NCBI GenBank assembly: GCA_903920315.1 | Contig: CAIXLU010000207.1 | Location: forward strand, 1 to 47,318 | DNA length: 47,318 nucleotides | Reading direction: 5' to 3' | Source: an uncultured Oscillochloris sp. | Lineage (GTDB): Bacteria > Chloroflexota > Chloroflexia > Chloroflexales > Chloroflexaceae | Shown here: positions 1-7,847 of the stretch, piece by piece | Position numbering within the stretch: position 1 is the first letter of the stretch | Layout: each line of letters opens with the position of its first letter | The notes under the pieces: generated by a model | The model's input: only the letters and a program-made list of their open reading frames with translations | What the model was told of the DNA's origin: nothing | Databases searched by the model: none | Program-made: the position numbers and the translations under genes

Positions 1-250
1 ACCCCGACGAGTACGAGTACCTCGACCAATACGAGTACCCCGACCAATACCCCGACGAGTACGAGTACCTCGACCAATACGAGTACCCCGACCAATACCC
101 CGACGAGTACGAAAATCCCGACCAATACCCCGACCAATACCCCGACGAGTACGAGTACCCCAACCCGAACCAGCACCCCAACCAATACGCCAACCAGTAC
201 TCCAACGCGAACCAGCCCCCCAACCAATTCACCGGTCGTCCCGCCAACGG
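1..250 (+). repeat. 48-bp coding minisatellite, Thr/Pro/Ser linker
   Basis: Two identical 48-bp units occupy 1-48 and 49-96. They are followed by degenerate units built from the same accccgac and gagtac blocks to about 250. Each unit encodes 16 residues alternating Thr with Pro, Ser or Asn. The array probably continues upstream of the window. It acts as a flexible, likely glycosylatable linker in the C11 protease and is prone to copy-number change. Confidence 0.85.
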
Positions 251-3200
251 AGACGACGATTCCGACTCCCAATATCGAGCCACTGCCGCGCGGCTGCACC
301 AAAGTTACCCCTCCGGGTATGCCCGAGCCGGCCTGCTGCCTGAGCGGCTTCGTCTTTATGGACGGCCAGGCCATCGCCGGGGCCGAGGTGCAGGTGCAGA
401 GTCCGCGCGGCGATCAGGTCACGCTGATCACGCAGGTTCACAGCGGGGTTGAGCCGCGCCCCTACTATCAGGCCAGTCTAGACGAATCCCCGCTGGCGAT
501 CCATGCCGGTGAGATCATCACCGTCACCGCACGCTATAGCAGCCACGAGCGCAGCCTGACCTACAAGACTCTGCCCGGCAGCCAGCAGGTGGATGTGGTG
601 CTGTCCCGCAACCAGGCCGACGACTATATCGTCGATCAGCAGATCTGGGGCCAGGCCGAGACAGGGAAGTTGAATGAGTCCAGGGGTATGGCCATCGACA
701 GCAGCGGGAATGTCTACGTTGTCGACTCCCAGAACGCGCGCGTGCAGGTCTTTGATGCCAAGTACCAAGTTCTACTTTCGTGGGGGACGCTCGGCAACCT
801 GCCGGGAGAGTTTTCTTATCCTCTGGGGATTGCGATTGACGCCAGCGACAATATCTACGTTACCGACACCCGTAATCATCGCATCCAGAAGTTTACCAGA
901 CAAGGAATGTGGCTCACAACCTGGGGCGGGCTAGGGAGTGCGAATGGTCAGTTAAACTACCCCATGGGCATTGCGATTGATCTGTATGGCAATGTGTATG
1001 TGGTGGACACCTCCAACAACCGCATCCAGAAGTTTGATGGGGATGGCACATGGCTAAAGAGTTGGGGCACAGGTGGCAGCAACCAAAGCCAATTTCTTGC
1101 ACCCAGAGGCGTTGCCGTTGACACCAGCGGCAACGTGTATGTCACCGATGCAGGAAATAATCGTGTCCAGAAATTCAGTAGCGAGGGTACGTGGCTGGCG
1201 AGCTGGATCATACCTCCCGACAGTGGCAGCGTTCTGCTTGGAGATCCCTATGCCATTGCCGTCGGTGCCGATGGCGCGATCTACGTCTCTGATATCCGTT
1301 TCCATCGAGTCGTAAAGCTTAGCCCCGCTGGCACGGTGCTGACAACCTGGGGTGGCAATGGTTCCAGCGTGCAGTTTCTCGACCCGCAAGGGGTGATGGT
1401 TGACTCGGGTGGTGATGTTTATGTCTCAGAATCATACGGTAACCACATCCGAAAATTCAGCAGCAGCGGTGTTGTGTTAGCAGACTGGGGCACGACCGGG
1501 CAGGGCAATGGACAGTTTTTATGGCCCAAGGGGCTTGTTGTTGGTCCCGATGGCACGATTTATATTATGGACACCCACCATCATCGGATCGAGATACTGA
1601 GCGCCACTGGCGAGTGGCTTGCAAACTGGGGTGCTGCCGGGGCCGCCATTGGCAATTTTAATCATCCCCACCGAATTGTCCTTGCTGGCATAGGTACTTT
1701 CTATGTCGCCGATACAAACAACCATCGCATCCAGAAGCTCGATAGTAATGGGAACCCGCTTGCAAGCTGGGGGAGTAACGGCACGGGCAATGGGCAATTC
1801 TCCTTCCCCGTCGGCGTGGCGGCTGATCAGGTCAACAATCTTTTCTACGTTGCAGACACCTATAACCACCGCATCCAAAAGTTTACGAGTGCCGGGGTGT
1901 GGCTGTCCAGTTGGGGTAGCCTCGGCAGTGGGCCGGGCCAGTTCAACTACCCCTGGAGCGTTGCGGTTGACCACAACAGCAATGTCTATGTCGTCGATAA
2001 GGATAACCACCGCATCCAGAAGTTCGACCGCAACGGGACGTTACTGATAACCTGGGGCGGTGGCGGTTCTGCACGCGGACTATTCTCTAGCCCGACCGAT
2101 GTAACCATTGATAGCAGCGACAATGTCTACGTCACCGACTCGGGCAATCACCGCATCCAGAAGTTTACGAGCGCCGGGGTCTGGCTGTCCAGTTGGGGCG
2201 TTTCCGGTAGCGCCCTTGGTCAGTTCAACACACCCTGGGGAGTCACAACAAATCAGGTCGGCAAGGTCTACGTTGCGGATACGGTGAATGACCGCATTCA
2301 AATCTTCCGCCCGATGACCTACACCGACCCAATCGCGACGATCCAGCATCTCTCGGGGGTGACGCTTGATCCCGGCGATACGCTAGAGATACAGGGCTTG
2401 GGACAGGACAGTGATGAGACGCCGCAGATCAGCGCCTATGAGTGGACATCCAGCATTGATGGCGTGATCAGCACATCCGCCACACTCAGTCGCACCGCCG
2501 AAAGTCTGAGTCCCGGCGTCCACCAGATCAGCCTGCGCGTGCAAGATAGCGAGGGCCTGTGGTCTGAGCCGACCAGCGAGTTTGTGACGGTCAACGCCCC
2601 CGCACAGGTGCATTGGGGCATGCTGCTCTATCTGGATGGCGATTACGGACAGGGTAGTAATCTGCTCAATAACTATAATACGGTGATCAACGAGATGCGC
2701 AGCCACATGAGCAACCGCTTGGTGGAGATTGCAGTGCAGATCGACGGCCCAAAAAATAATGACACACGCCGTATCGTGATCCGCGCCAACCCCAGCGGGG
2801 GCCTCCCCCTAGTTGAGGACAAATCTTACCCTGAGCAAACGATGGACGACCCAGCAACCCTGGCGGATTTCATCCGCTGGGGCCAGACCAACATCGTCGT
2901 GCCACACTACTACTTGGCAGTTGCCAACCACGGCCAGGGACTGCAAGGTATTGCCTGGGACAAAACCAGCGACCCGAACGGCGGTGCCTATCTCACGATC
3001 CAAGAACTGGGACAGGCTCTGAACACACCGGGTCTTAAACCGATAGACATCCTGCACCTGGACGCCTGCTCGATGAATTTGTTGGAGGTTGCCTATGAGG
3101 TACGCGATCGGGTATCGATCATGATTGCCTCACAGTACCTGTCCTGGAGCTACTTTGCCTACAACGAGTACAAGGATCTGGTGAGCGAGACCACCACTCC

Positions 3201-3894
3201 GCAGGATCTGGCGTTGGGCATTACCAGAACGTACGCCGAGTTTGCCAAAGATGATTATCACCCCTTCACGATTGCGGCCCTGAATACCCAGCGGGTCGAA
3301 CCGATGTTCGCCGCTGTCGACCGGCTGGCGGCAGAGTTGAATGCACTGATCGAGAATGGCCAACTGACCACGCAGAAGCTGGCGGAGATCCGCCAAAGCA
3401 GCCAGACCTTCGAGAGCAACGGTGACTATCGCAATACCAACACCGATGTCTATGTAGACCTGCTCGACTGGGCGGACAACGTGCAAAAGGAGGTTCCTGC
3501 GGTTGAGTCCTGGGCGAATGCGCTGATCAACGAGCTAAAACTGACCTCGCCCTATGGTCTGATCCTCGATAATCGCTTCCGTAGCGGTACTTATCGGATC
3601 ACAAATAAATCCACGGTCTATGTTGATCTGACCGGGACTCACGGCGTGTCGATCTACTACCCGCTGGCGACGAACCCGCTGGCCTTCGAGATCTACGCGG
3701 GCCAGCGCAGCGGCGTGGCGTCCCTTCAAGGGGCGGCGACGGCTGGGACACAACAATTTGAGTTCGCCATCAGTTCACGCTGGAGCAGTTTCCTAGAGAA
3801 AACTGTGCCGACCGGACTGCCGGAGCCGCTGCCAGGGCCACAGACTCCGCTTCAGGATATTCCCTCTGTATTCTTACCGCTGATCAGACGCTAG
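1..3894 (+). CDS. Secreted NHL-repeat / clostripain (peptidase C11) protein, 5' partial
   Basis: The reading frame is open from the first base, so the gene starts upstream of the window and the ATG at 319 is probably internal. The first 80 codons are a Thr/Pro/Ser/Asn linker. Next comes a carboxypeptidase-regulatory-like stretch (about nt 320-620), then twelve NHL repeats (nt 650-2310; recurrent pattern N-x-Y-V-x-D-x-x-N-H-R-I-Q-K-F), enough for two six-bladed propellers. A PKD-like domain (nt 2340-2600) precedes a C11 protease domain with the catalytic His in A-N-H-G (codon 2929) and Cys in L-D-A-C-S (codon 3067). The protein ends after a Pro-rich linker with V-F-L-P-L-I-R-R. From family knowledge, C11 enzymes are caspase-fold cysteine proteases cutting after Arg or Lys. 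Surface or extracellular location is inferred from the linker and NHL array; the signal peptide is off-window. Product identity is confident, the substrate unknown. Confidence 0.88.
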   Translation, partial: TPTSTSTSTNTSTPTNTPTSTSTSTNTSTPTNTPTSTKIPTNTPTNTPTSTSTPTRTSTPTNTPTSTPTRTSPPTNSPVVPPTETTIPTPNIEPLPRGCTKVTPPGMPEPACCLSGFVFMDGQAIAGAEVQVQSPRGDQVTLITQVHSGVEPRPYYQASLDESPLAIHAGEIITVTARYSSHERSLTYKTLPGSQQVDVVLSRNQADDYIVDQQIWGQAETGKLNESRGMAIDSSGNVYVVDSQNARVQVFDAKYQVLLSWGTLGNLPGEFSYPLGIAIDASDNIYVTDTRNHRIQKFTRQGMWLTTWGGLGSANGQLNYPMGIAIDLYGNVYVVDTSNNRIQKFDGDGTWLKSWGTGGSNQSQFLAPRGVAVDTSGNVYVTDAGNNRVQKFSSEGTWLASWIIPPDSGSVLLGDPYAIAVGADGAIYVSDIRFHRVVKLSPAGTVLTTWGGNGSSVQFLDPQGVMVDSGGDVYVSESYGNHIRKFSSSGVVLADWGTTGQGNGQFLWPKGLVVGPDGTIYIMDTHHHRIEILSATGEWLANWGAAGAAIGNFNHPHRIVLAGIGTFYVADTNNHRIQKLDSNGNPLASWGSNGTGNGQFSFPVGVAADQVNNLFYVADTYNHRIQKFTSAGVWLSSWGSLGSGPGQFNYPWSVAVDHNSNVYVVDKDNHRIQKFDRNGTLLITWGGGGSARGLFSSPTDVTIDSSDNVYVTDSGNHRIQKFTSAGVWLSSWGVSGSALGQFNTPWGVTTNQVGKVYVADTVNDRIQIFRPMTYTDPIATIQHLSGVTLDPGDTLEIQGLGQDSDETPQISAYEWTSSIDGVISTSATLSRTAESLSPGVHQISLRVQDSEGLWSEPTSEFVTVNAPAQVHWGMLLYLDGDYGQGSNLLNNYNTVINEMRSHMSNRLVEIAVQIDGPKNNDTRRIVIRANPSGGLPLVEDKSYPEQTMDDPATLADFIRWGQTNIVVPHYYLAVANHGQGLQGIAWDKTSDPNGGAYLTIQELGQALNTPGLKPIDILHLDACSMNLLEVAYEVRDRVSIMIASQYLSWSYFAYNEYKDLVSETTTPQDLALGITRTYAEFAKDDYHPFTIAALNTQRVEPMFAAVDRLAAELNALIENGQLTTQKLAEIRQSSQTFESNGDYRNTNTDVYVDLLDWADNVQKEVPAVESWANALINELKLTSPYGLILDNRFRSGTYRITNKSTVYVDLTGTHGVSIYYPLATNPLAFEIYAGQRSGVASLQGAATAGTQQFEFAISSRWSSFLEKTVPTGLPEPLPGPQTPLQDIPSVFLPLIRR

Positions 3895-3913
3895 ATCTCC
3901 CCTTGTCGGACTC

Positions 3914-3948
3914 AGCGCCCTTGCATCTCTACAAGATGCAAGGGCGCT
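3914..3948 (+). terminator. Hairpin after the C11 protease gene
   Basis: A perfect 14-bp stem (agcgcccttgcatc, 7-nt loop, gatgcaagggcgct) begins 20 bp after the stop codon. There is no clear T-run after it, so it may terminate in a factor-assisted way or stabilise the 3' end. Confidence 0.6.
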
Positions 3949-3994
3949 GCTCATTCCTCGGCACATTGGGCTGATCGTCACGCCAAAAAACCAA

Positions 3995-4082
3995 CTCTCT
4001 CGTGTGTCTTTCTTCGAAGCCGCTAAACAACACCCAAAGCGGCATCTGAAACACCGTAATCAGACACACACGAGAGGGAGAG
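3995..4082 (+). promoter_or_regulatory. Structured 5' leader of the HPP gene that pairs its ribosome binding site
   Basis: The arm 3995-4009 (ctctctcgtgtgtct) is complementary, with a 2-nt bulge, to 4062-4080, which carries the purine-rich Shine-Dalgarno stretch (gagagggagag, 4072-4082) just before the ATG at 4090. A nested stem pairs 4019-4024 with 4038-4043. Pairing would hide the ribosome binding site. A regulatory role is inference; the complementarity is visible. Confidence 0.45.
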
Positions 4083-4089
4083 AACATCC

Positions 4090-4581
4090 ATGCATCTGAC
4101 ATTCCACACCCCACTGAGCAACCTGTCTGCGGAGCTACGCGATGGATCGCGGAACTGGAAGCACTACATCTTCCAGGGTCTCTTGATTGTCATAGCAATG
4201 CTCCTGGTCTTCCGGCTCCTGGACTGGCAGCACTTGGGTCTGGTCTCCTCTATCGGCGGCACGATCTTCAACCTCTTTGCCACACCGACGAGTACAGCAG
4301 CTAGCACCAAGAATGTGATCGTCGGCCATCTGATCGGGATGCTGATCGCCTTCGGATGCTCGTTCTTTCCCCACTCAGAGGTGGTCTCGGCCATCGCGGT
4401 CGGACTTTCGGTGGTGTTGCTGGCCATCACCCGTACGCTGCACCCGCCCTCATCGGGCACGGTACTGGGCGTCACCAGCAAGGGCTTCTCGCCCGAAGCA
4501 GCTCTGTCGCTGGCAGTGAGCGTGCTTATCCTGGTGGTGATCTATCGCCTCCTCAAGCCCTACCTGAAGGATTTGTTTTAG
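4090..4581 (+). CDS. HPP family integral membrane protein
   Basis: 163 residues. A short cytosolic N-terminus is followed by about four hydrophobic segments (roughly residues 28-45, 50-65, 75-95 and 135-155). The diagnostic H-P-P-S-S-G-T motif lies at about residues 118-124 and gives the family its name. HPP proteins are small inner-membrane proteins; some plant and cyanobacterial members take part in nitrite transport, but most have no known substrate. The start is supported by the purine-rich stretch seven bases upstream. The gene is monocistronic, lying between two hairpins, with a leader that can fold over the ribosome binding site. Family assignment is firm, function open. Confidence 0.85.
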   Translation: MHLTFHTPLSNLSAELRDGSRNWKHYIFQGLLIVIAMLLVFRLLDWQHLGLVSSIGGTIFNLFATPTSTAASTKNVIVGHLIGMLIAFGCSFFPHSEVVSAIAVGLSVVLLAITRTLHPPSSGTVLGVTSKGFSPEAALSLAVSVLILVVIYRLLKPYLKDLF

Positions 4582-4604
4582 ATAGAACCAACGTGTGAGG
4601 GAGC

Positions 4605-4643
4605 GCGTTCTGGGAAGGGGCCTGCGGCCCCTTCCCGGAACGC
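4605..4643 (+). terminator. Strong GC-rich hairpin after the HPP gene
   Basis: An 18-bp stem (gcgttctgggaaggggcc, loop tgc, ggccccttcccggaacgc) with one G-T wobble lies 23 bp after the HPP stop. It has no T-run and is symmetric enough to work on either strand. Confidence 0.65.
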
Positions 4644-4660
4644 CGATCTAACAGACACTA

Positions 4661-4795
4661 AAGGTTATTCCGATTTGTTTTGTCAAGTTGCGATTTAACG
4701 CTTTAGAGAGAGCTAAACGTGATGTGAGCGAAATTATGTACGGTTCTGACTTTACGGCTTTGTGATGCGGTCATTCTGCAAATCGGAATAGCCTT
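4661..4795. mobile_element. 135-bp MITE with 17-bp inverted ends and TA target duplication
   Basis: The ends aaggttattccgatttg (4661-4677) and caaatcggaatagcctt (4779-4795) are inverted with one mismatch, and each is flanked by TA (4659-4660 and 4796-4797). The interior is non-coding. TA duplication is typical of IS630/mariner-type elements, so this looks like a non-autonomous derivative of such an element. No matching transposase is in the window. Confidence 0.65.
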
Positions 4796-4905
4796 TACTA
4801 TCTTCGCCACTTATCCGGATGATGGCTCAGCAGGGAACGGATGGATACGCCCAAGCCCCGTGAAGAAGTCATTTTTGTTCGCGGTCAGTTTTGGTGAAGG
4901 TATTG
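4796..4905. mobile_element. Internally deleted relic related to the neighbouring IS4-type element
   Basis: The left part matches the left end of the intact IS at 5019. This includes a 26-nt identical run (4838-4863 against 5061-5086) covering the transposase C-terminal codons. It is joined directly to a copy of the IS right end (ttggtgaaggtattg, 4891-4905; the intact end is 6438-6452). The relic thus has both ends and almost no interior, a typical MITE-like deletion form. The 113 bp between relic and intact IS (4906-5018) show no gene. Confidence 0.65.
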
Positions 4906-5033
4906 TGAGGATGGTCATGGGTGTCCTATCACAGGAACCCGCAGGAGGCTCTTTCATATCCGATCCATATCAGGGGATGAAGAAGGGGATAAAGCGCATC
5001 ATATCCGTTCCACATGGGCAATACCTTCGCCAA

Positions 5034-6359
5034 TTATCCGGTGAGCCGGTCAGCGGGAAGCGGATGGATACGCCCAAGCCCCGTGACCTGCGCCAGAAGC
5101 CGACGCAATAAACCCGGCTCTGGTTTTTCCGGAAGGAGTTTAATCAATTCCTCGGCATAGGAAAGCCCTCGGTAGTGCGCCTTGAGATCCAGCACGCTAC
5201 GGTTCGGATCCGTATCCCGGCGATCCCGCATGAGACGACGACTGAGGTTCACCATGAAGAAGGCGAGGTTCATGGCATTCGTGACGGCGGTTTCTTTAAC
5301 GACCATGAAGTCATCCAAGCCCCAGTATTGCTTGGCATCGCGGAACACGAATTCGATCGGGAACCGCACGTGGTAGTCGTCACGAAGGACATCCCAGGCC
5401 AACGTATGATCCGTACTGAAGAGGTAGACATGGGCCTGCTTGCCCGTCGTCAGATGCCGCTTAACGATGACGACCACGTTCAGCGGTTGGTCAAACGTCT
5501 CATGTCGGGCCTCAATCTGATACATCCGCGTCTCAACACCATCCTCGACCGTCGTTTGTTTCAGGAAGCGCTCCGGGATGGCGGTCGGGTCGATCCGGTC
5601 GCCGTAGATTCGACGCGGGCCACGTCCGGCGTAGGGGCCATCATAGGGATAATACAGGGCGGAATCGTTCCGCACTTTGGAGATCAGGTGCAAACCGAGC
5701 CGACGGGCCATCAGCGCGGCATTCTGATTGCCAAAATGTCCATCAAGCACCAGATAGGTCACGGTGACGTACGGACGGATGCGGGCCAAGAGGCCCTGAA
5801 TCATCGTACTGATGCGGGTGTGTTCGGCGTTCAACGGCGCATCGGCTTTGGCCTGCGTGCTGCTCCCCTTCGGACGCCCAGGCTTCCGCTTGGCGGGAGC
5901 CGGACGTGGGGTGGGTGCCGTGACCGGCTCCCGCACCACCTGCTCAAGCGCAACGGGGAACGCCTGCCGGTCGCGCCGACTGACCAGGGCGAGCGCGAAC
6001 AGCGCGACCCCCGGCACGGGTTTCCCAGCGATGCTGGAGAAGAAACGATCCACCCCATACGTCTCCGTCCCCGCTTTGGTCGTGACACATTCATCGCCGA
6101 TCAGCAGCACGTCCTCACCCGGGGTGAGCAAATGGGTACATACGAAGCACCAGAGGATCGCCGCCCACGGCAAGGTCGTGTGAAAGAAGCGCTGAATGGT
6201 GCGATAGCTGCCACCGTCACCTGTCCAACGGGAAAGGCCCAACATGGTGATTCGTCCCGTCATCGCGAGCATCGCCAACACAATTCGGCTCAATTGACGT
6301 ACCGTGGTCATCGTCACCGCAGGATGGAGGCAGAGCACGAGTGATAGAATAGCGTCCAT
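5034..6359 (-). CDS. DDE transposase, IS4 superfamily
   Basis: 441 residues, intact. The first 60 residues contain a conserved hydrophobic region with M-T-G-R and S-Y-R-T-I-Q-R-F, usual in these transposases. Acidic catalytic positions are visible in L-I-G-D-E-C near residue 88 and V-L-D-G-H-F-G-N near residue 205. A C-terminal F-R-D-A-K-Q-Y-W-G-L motif stands where IS4 enzymes have Y-R...E...K. A basic A-T-hook-like insert (K-R-K-P-G-R-P-K-G) lies near residue 160. The gene fills the element, its 3' end running to within one base of the left inverted repeat. Its ATG lies in the stem of a long hairpin (6357-6419). The exact IS subgroup is not certain. Confidence 0.88.
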   Translation of the reverse strand: MDAILSLVLCLHPAVTMTTVRQLSRIVLAMLAMTGRITMLGLSRWTGDGGSYRTIQRFFHTTLPWAAILWCFVCTHLLTPGEDVLLIGDECVTTKAGTETYGVDRFFSSIAGKPVPGVALFALALVSRRDRQAFPVALEQVVREPVTAPTPRPAPAKRKPGRPKGSSTQAKADAPLNAEHTRISTMIQGLLARIRPYVTVTYLVLDGHFGNQNAALMARRLGLHLISKVRNDSALYYPYDGPYAGRGPRRIYGDRIDPTAIPERFLKQTTVEDGVETRMYQIEARHETFDQPLNVVVIVKRHLTTGKQAHVYLFSTDHTLAWDVLRDDYHVRFPIEFVFRDAKQYWGLDDFMVVKETAVTNAMNLAFFMVNLSRRLMRDRRDTDPNRSVLDLKAHYRGLSYAEELIKLLPEKPEPGLLRRLLAQVTGLGRIHPLPADRLTG

Positions 6360-6419
6360 GGCTTTTGTGGTTCTTCCGTTGTCGCGTTGTAATCACGCAA
6401 CGGTACCACAAAAGCCATG
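6357..6419 (-). promoter_or_regulatory. Hairpin enclosing the transposase start codon
   Basis: The arms 6357-6371 and 6405-6419 are perfectly complementary over 15 bp. An inner region pairs further (ccgttg with caacgg). The transposase ATG is the last three bases of the downstream arm. Transcripts entering from outside the IS would fold here and hide the start, a known way for IS elements to avoid activation by read-through. Confidence 0.6.
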
Positions 6420-6452
6420 CGCGTTCACGGTCAGTTTTTGGCGAAGGTATTG

Positions 6453-7449
6453 TCCAGTACGACCTGGATTTCTACTGGGGCGTGGGACGGCTCTGCTTCA
6501 CCGGCGCCCAGGGTAACCACCGCTACGACGCCTACACCGCCTACGCCGAGCGTCTGGTGGCGCTTGAGCACGGCGAAGTGCCGCCACCAGACGCTCGGTC
6601 GCCTACTTCGCAACGCACCATCCCAATGACCCCTCGACGAAGCTGATCGCCACCGAGTTGGTCGGCCCGCTGCTGCGCGGAGAGAATGGCCGCGAACCGG
6701 TGTCCACCCGCTTTGGGTTTACCGCCCACGACATGACCGAAGCGCGGGCGACTCGATTCGCTCTGGAGGGGCTGCTCACCGGGACGGCAAATACTGGACG
6801 GCCCGCTCTGCTCTTCAGCGCCACCCACGGCATTGACCTGCCGCCCGGCCACCCGGATCAGATCATGCAGCAGGGCGCGCTGCTTTGCCAGGATTGGGAT
6901 GAACTGGATCTTCCCCATCGGGCGCACTGGTTGGCCGGCGCGGATCTGCCGGCGGCGACGGATGTGGCGGGGCTGGTGGCGGTCTGTTTCGCCTGCTTCG
7001 GCCTCGGCTGCCCATCCCACGAGCAGTTTCGCTTCGAACGTGACAAGGCACGCCAAGAGATTGCGCCGTATCCATTTGTAGCCCAACTGCCGCAGCGGCT
7101 CCTTGAGCGAGGTGCACTGGCGGTGCTCGGCCATGTTGATCGGGCGTGGAGCTACAGTTTCCGCGACGAGATGCAGAAGGTTCCCGGACAGTCCCAGGCA
7201 TTTGAGGATCTGCTTGGTAGTATCCTCGACGGCAAACGCCTGGGAGAGGCGACCGACCAGTTCAACACACGCCAGGGGCAGACGGCGATGGATCTGACCG
7301 AACTCCTAGACAGCTACCGCTTTGCGGCTGCGAATGGAAGCCAAAACTTTGGGCTTGAAGGAATTGGGCCGCGCTGGGCCGCATTCAGCGACGCACGTGG
7401 ATACAGTTTGCTGGGCGACCCGGCCGTGCGGCTCCACGTACAGGATTGA
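6453..7449 (+). pseudogene. C25 (gingipain-like) cysteine peptidase, 5'-truncated and frameshifted
   Basis: Coding similarity starts directly at the IS right end (Y-D-L-D-F-Y-W-G-V-G-R-L) in one frame, then shifts by +1 near 6590 and continues to the stop at 7447. The frame upstream of the shift runs on out of frame to a stop at 6646; the new frame has a stop at 6565 and so cannot extend upstream. The remaining domain keeps the catalytic pair: His in A-T-H-G-I (codon 6826) and Cys in C-F-A-C-F-G (codon 6994). It also keeps the family blocks Q-G-A-L-L-C-Q-D-W, L-A-V-L-G-H-V-D-R-A-W and the C-terminal G-D-P-A-V-R-L. The N-terminal half is missing, apparently lost with the IS insertion. Two lesions make it non-functional as read; a sequencing error could explain the frameshift but not the truncation. 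Confidence 0.75.
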
Positions 7450-7536
7450 TGCAGAGACGAGCAAGGAAAAAACGGCGGCAAGGGATAGGGATCGCCTCGT
7501 GGCGCACGGACAGAAGGCGGATCTTATCGGATGAGG

Positions 7537-7594
7537 CTCCTTATCGGACGAGTTATGGGGGGGAGTTAATCCGGTGAACTCGACCGATAAGGAG
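7537..7594. terminator. Stem-loop after the C25 pseudogene
   Basis: ctccttatcgg (7537-7547) and ccgataaggag (7584-7594) pair perfectly, with a second stretch (gagtt with aactc) extending the stem inward. It lies 88 bp after the pseudogene stop, between it and the convergent radical SAM operon, and could serve both strands. Confidence 0.4.
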
Positions 7595-7627
7595 GCGGGG
7601 GAGGGGAAAACTGGAGGGAAAAGAGAC

Positions 7628-7808
7628 CTTTTGGTTGCAATGGCCCGTTTGCCGCAAATCCTGACGAGACCCTCGATGAAGGCATGCGCCTCGTCCTCAC
7701 ATCGGCAGATCTGAATGAAGAACCGGCCAGAGCCGAGGCATTGAGACGCCTCAGCGCTCGTGAACCTTCAGTTCAGATCTGCCGATGTGAGGGCGAGACG
7801 TGAGTCCC
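7628..7808. repeat. Diverged copy of a dispersed repeat containing a 21-bp inverted repeat
   Basis: The left piece (atggcccgtttgccgcaaatcctgac) and the right piece (tctgccgatgtgagggcgag..tccctgac) match the two halves of the dispersed repeat found at 26040 and 34961. Here they are separated by about 130 bp. The insert begins with an inverted copy of the right piece, giving a perfect 21-bp inverted repeat (7695-7715 with 7772-7792). Together with the hairpin before it, this fills the 400-bp gap; no gene is evident. Confidence 0.5.
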
Positions 7809-7847
7809 TGACGGTGTCGTCATGATCTAAACACAACAGTCGAGTAC

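Larger units (their letters stand above)
5019..6452 (-). mobile_element. Complete IS4-type insertion sequence
   Basis: About 1434 bp, bounded by 15-bp perfect inverted repeats (caataccttcgccaa, 5019-5033; ttggcgaaggtattg, 6438-6452), with a single transposase gene inside. No target duplication is convincing. The left flank is short filler and the right flank is the interior of a C25 protease gene, so a deletion or rearrangement followed insertion. Confidence 0.8.

Noticed and set aside
5175-6344. Long plus-strand reading frame opposite the IS4 transposase
   Set aside because: Arg/His-rich antisense of a clear transposase gene; no domain and no ribosome binding site.
6453-7449. Intact C25 protease starting at the ATG at 6658
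   Set aside because: Family-conserved sequence continues upstream of that ATG in this frame (A-Y-F-A-T-H-H) and then in another frame up to the IS end, so the gene is truncated and frameshifted rather than short.
7566-7685. Minus-strand 39-codon frame downstream of the radical SAM gene as its precursor peptide
   Set aside because: It crosses the hairpin and repeat region, is Ser/Pro-rich without a leader-like part, lacks an F-x-S-x-x end, and has no clear ribosome binding site.
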